Both the position numbers and the translations under genes were made by a program. Positions 63,286 through 64,000 of a DNA stretch of 64,000 bases are shown here, piece after piece (within the stretch, counting starts at the first letter, position 1; every line of letters starts with the position of its first letter). The DNA is taken from contig NZ_CP109796.1 of assembly GCF_038725785.1 (NCBI RefSeq), positions 5,208,001 to 5,272,000 on the forward strand, written 5' to 3'. The stretch is from Termitidicoccus mucosus. GTDB taxonomy: Bacteria; Verrucomicrobiota; Verrucomicrobiia; Opitutales; Opitutaceae. Below the pieces are notes generated by a model, which worked only from the letters and a program-made list of their open reading frames with translations, ran no database searches and was not told the DNA's origin.

Positions 63286-63708
63286 ATGGCTCTCGCACCC
63301 GCACGCACCAAATACCGCAAAGCACAAAAAGGCTCCCGCAAGGGTAATGCCAAAGGCGGAAACACCATCGCATTCGGCGATTTCGCCATCCAGTCCCTCA
63401 CCCGTGGCAACATGACCGGCCGCCAGATCGAGGCCGCCCGTGTCGCCATCACGCGCCACCTCAAGCGCAAGGGCAAACTCTGGATTCGCATCTTCCCCCA
63501 CAAGCCCATCACCAAGAAACCCGCCGAGGTCCGCCAAGGCCAGGGCAAGGGCCCGGTCGAATTCTACGTCGCCGTCATCAAGCCTGGCGCCGTCCTCTTC
63601 GAACTCGCCGGCGTGTCCGCGTCCATCGCCAAGGACGCCTTCCGCCTCGCCGACGCCAAGCTGCCCTTCCGCTGCCGCTTCATCATGCGCGAAGGCGTCG
63701 CCGCCTAA
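63286..63708 (+). CDS. rplP: 50S ribosomal protein L16
   Basis: A 140-residue protein with K-Y-R-K-A-Q-K-G near the start, the [12 protein letters not shown] segment and G-K-G-P-V-E-F-Y. L16 helps position the aminoacyl-tRNA in the A site. A good AGGAGA Shine-Dalgarno precedes the start. Confidence 0.98.
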   Translation: MALAPARTKYRKAQKGSRKGNAKGGNTIAFGDFAIQSLTRGNMTGRQIEAARVAITRHLKRKGKLWIRIFPHKPITKKPAEVRQGQGKGPVEFYVAVIKPGAVLFELAGVSASIAKDAFRLADAKLPFRCRFIMREGVAA

Positions 63709-63735
63709 ACCAGCAACCCGCAAGGACGCCACACC

Positions 63736-63942
63736 ATGACCGCAAAAGAAACCCGCGACCTCTCCGTCACCGAACTCGACACCAAGATCCGCGAAGCCCG
63801 CGAGCAGCTCATCCAGCTCCGCCTTCGCAAACAAACCGGCCAGGTCGAGAAAACCCACACCCTCCGCGCCATCCGCAAGGACGTCGCGCGCATGGAAACC
63901 ATCCGCGCCGAAAAATCCAGGGCCGCCGCCAAGGCCGCCTGA
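63736..63942 (+). CDS. rpmC: 50S ribosomal protein L29
   Basis: A 68-residue helical protein; [14 protein letters not shown] and I-R-K-D-V-A-R-M are the L29 core. It sits by the tunnel exit next to L23. An AAGGA Shine-Dalgarno lies before the start. It is 27 bp after rplP and 34 bp before rpsQ. Confidence 0.96.
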   Translation: MTAKETRDLSVTELDTKIREAREQLIQLRLRKQTGQVEKTHTLRAIRKDVARMETIRAEKSRAAAKAA

Positions 63943-63976
63943 GATCACCGCGCCCAACATTTAAACACCGCACGCC

Positions 63977-64000
63977 ATGTCCACCACGACACGCAACAAA
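63977..64000 (+). CDS. rpsQ: 30S ribosomal protein S17, first codons only
   Basis: Only eight codons (M-S-T-T-T-R-N-K) are inside the window. The identification rests on gene order: rpsQ follows rpmC in the conserved S10 cluster, and an S17-like basic N-terminus fits. Sequence evidence alone is too short. Confidence 0.7.

Overview
The window most likely comes from a Verrucomicrobiota genome of the Opitutaceae type, possibly a relative of the insect-gut lineages. This is inferred from the combination of SusC-less TonB receptors with an N-terminal D-R-F-V-V-S-like box, long beta-helical autotransporters, many secreted glycan-degrading enzymes, an oxygen-independent ribonucleotide reductase, and an str/S10 ribosomal cluster without tuf. 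The DNA is GC-rich with AT-rich intergenic stretches. No 16S rRNA or tRNA gene was seen, so the taxonomy is not proven.

Layout. (1) 1-14667: a polysaccharide-utilisation region. Five leftward genes (a Gfo/Idh/MocA oxidoreductase, a clan-A glycoside hydrolase, a large secreted protein of unknown family, a GH57-like protein, and an alginate-lyase/beta-helix fusion) diverge from a rightward TonB receptor and two secreted beta-propeller proteins. (2) 14800-19886: a nitrogen-assimilation operon behind a good sigma-54 promoter. It holds two DUF1989 proteins (UAAP1/UAAP2, now linked to carboxyguanidine deimination) and a urea/guanidine carboxylase broken by an internal deletion and frameshift. (3) 20206-24560: a NikR-type regulator with a changed metal site, and nrdD-nrdG (class III RNR) behind a cobalamin riboswitch and an intrinsic terminator. 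(4) 25209-47775: a surface and glycan region. It has a giant classical autotransporter, frameshifted at three points, a second intact autotransporter, a TonB receptor, a GH127, two GH33 sialidases, an N-acetylneuraminate lyase and a GH105-GH28 fusion. Together these suggest capture and breakdown of sialylated and pectin-like glycans. (5) 48144-55532: sufE, a NERD-domain membrane protein, a small ribbon-helix-helix protein divergent from a YadA-type trimeric autotransporter with 66-bp stalk repeats, a TorF-like outer-membrane protein, and a trypsin-fold protein lacking the catalytic serine. (6) 55729-64000: rpsL-rpsG-fusA-rpsJ-rplC-rplD-rplW-rplB-rpsS-rplV-rpsC-rplP-rpmC-rpsQ (cut by the window end).

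Spread through the intergenic DNA are several families of 70-130 bp palindromic repeats, nearly all just 3' of genes. Two frameshifts in the giant autotransporter coincide with near-perfect tandem duplications (107 and 289 bp). That pattern fits unmerged assembly overlaps as well as real mutation, so the pseudogene call there should be treated with caution.
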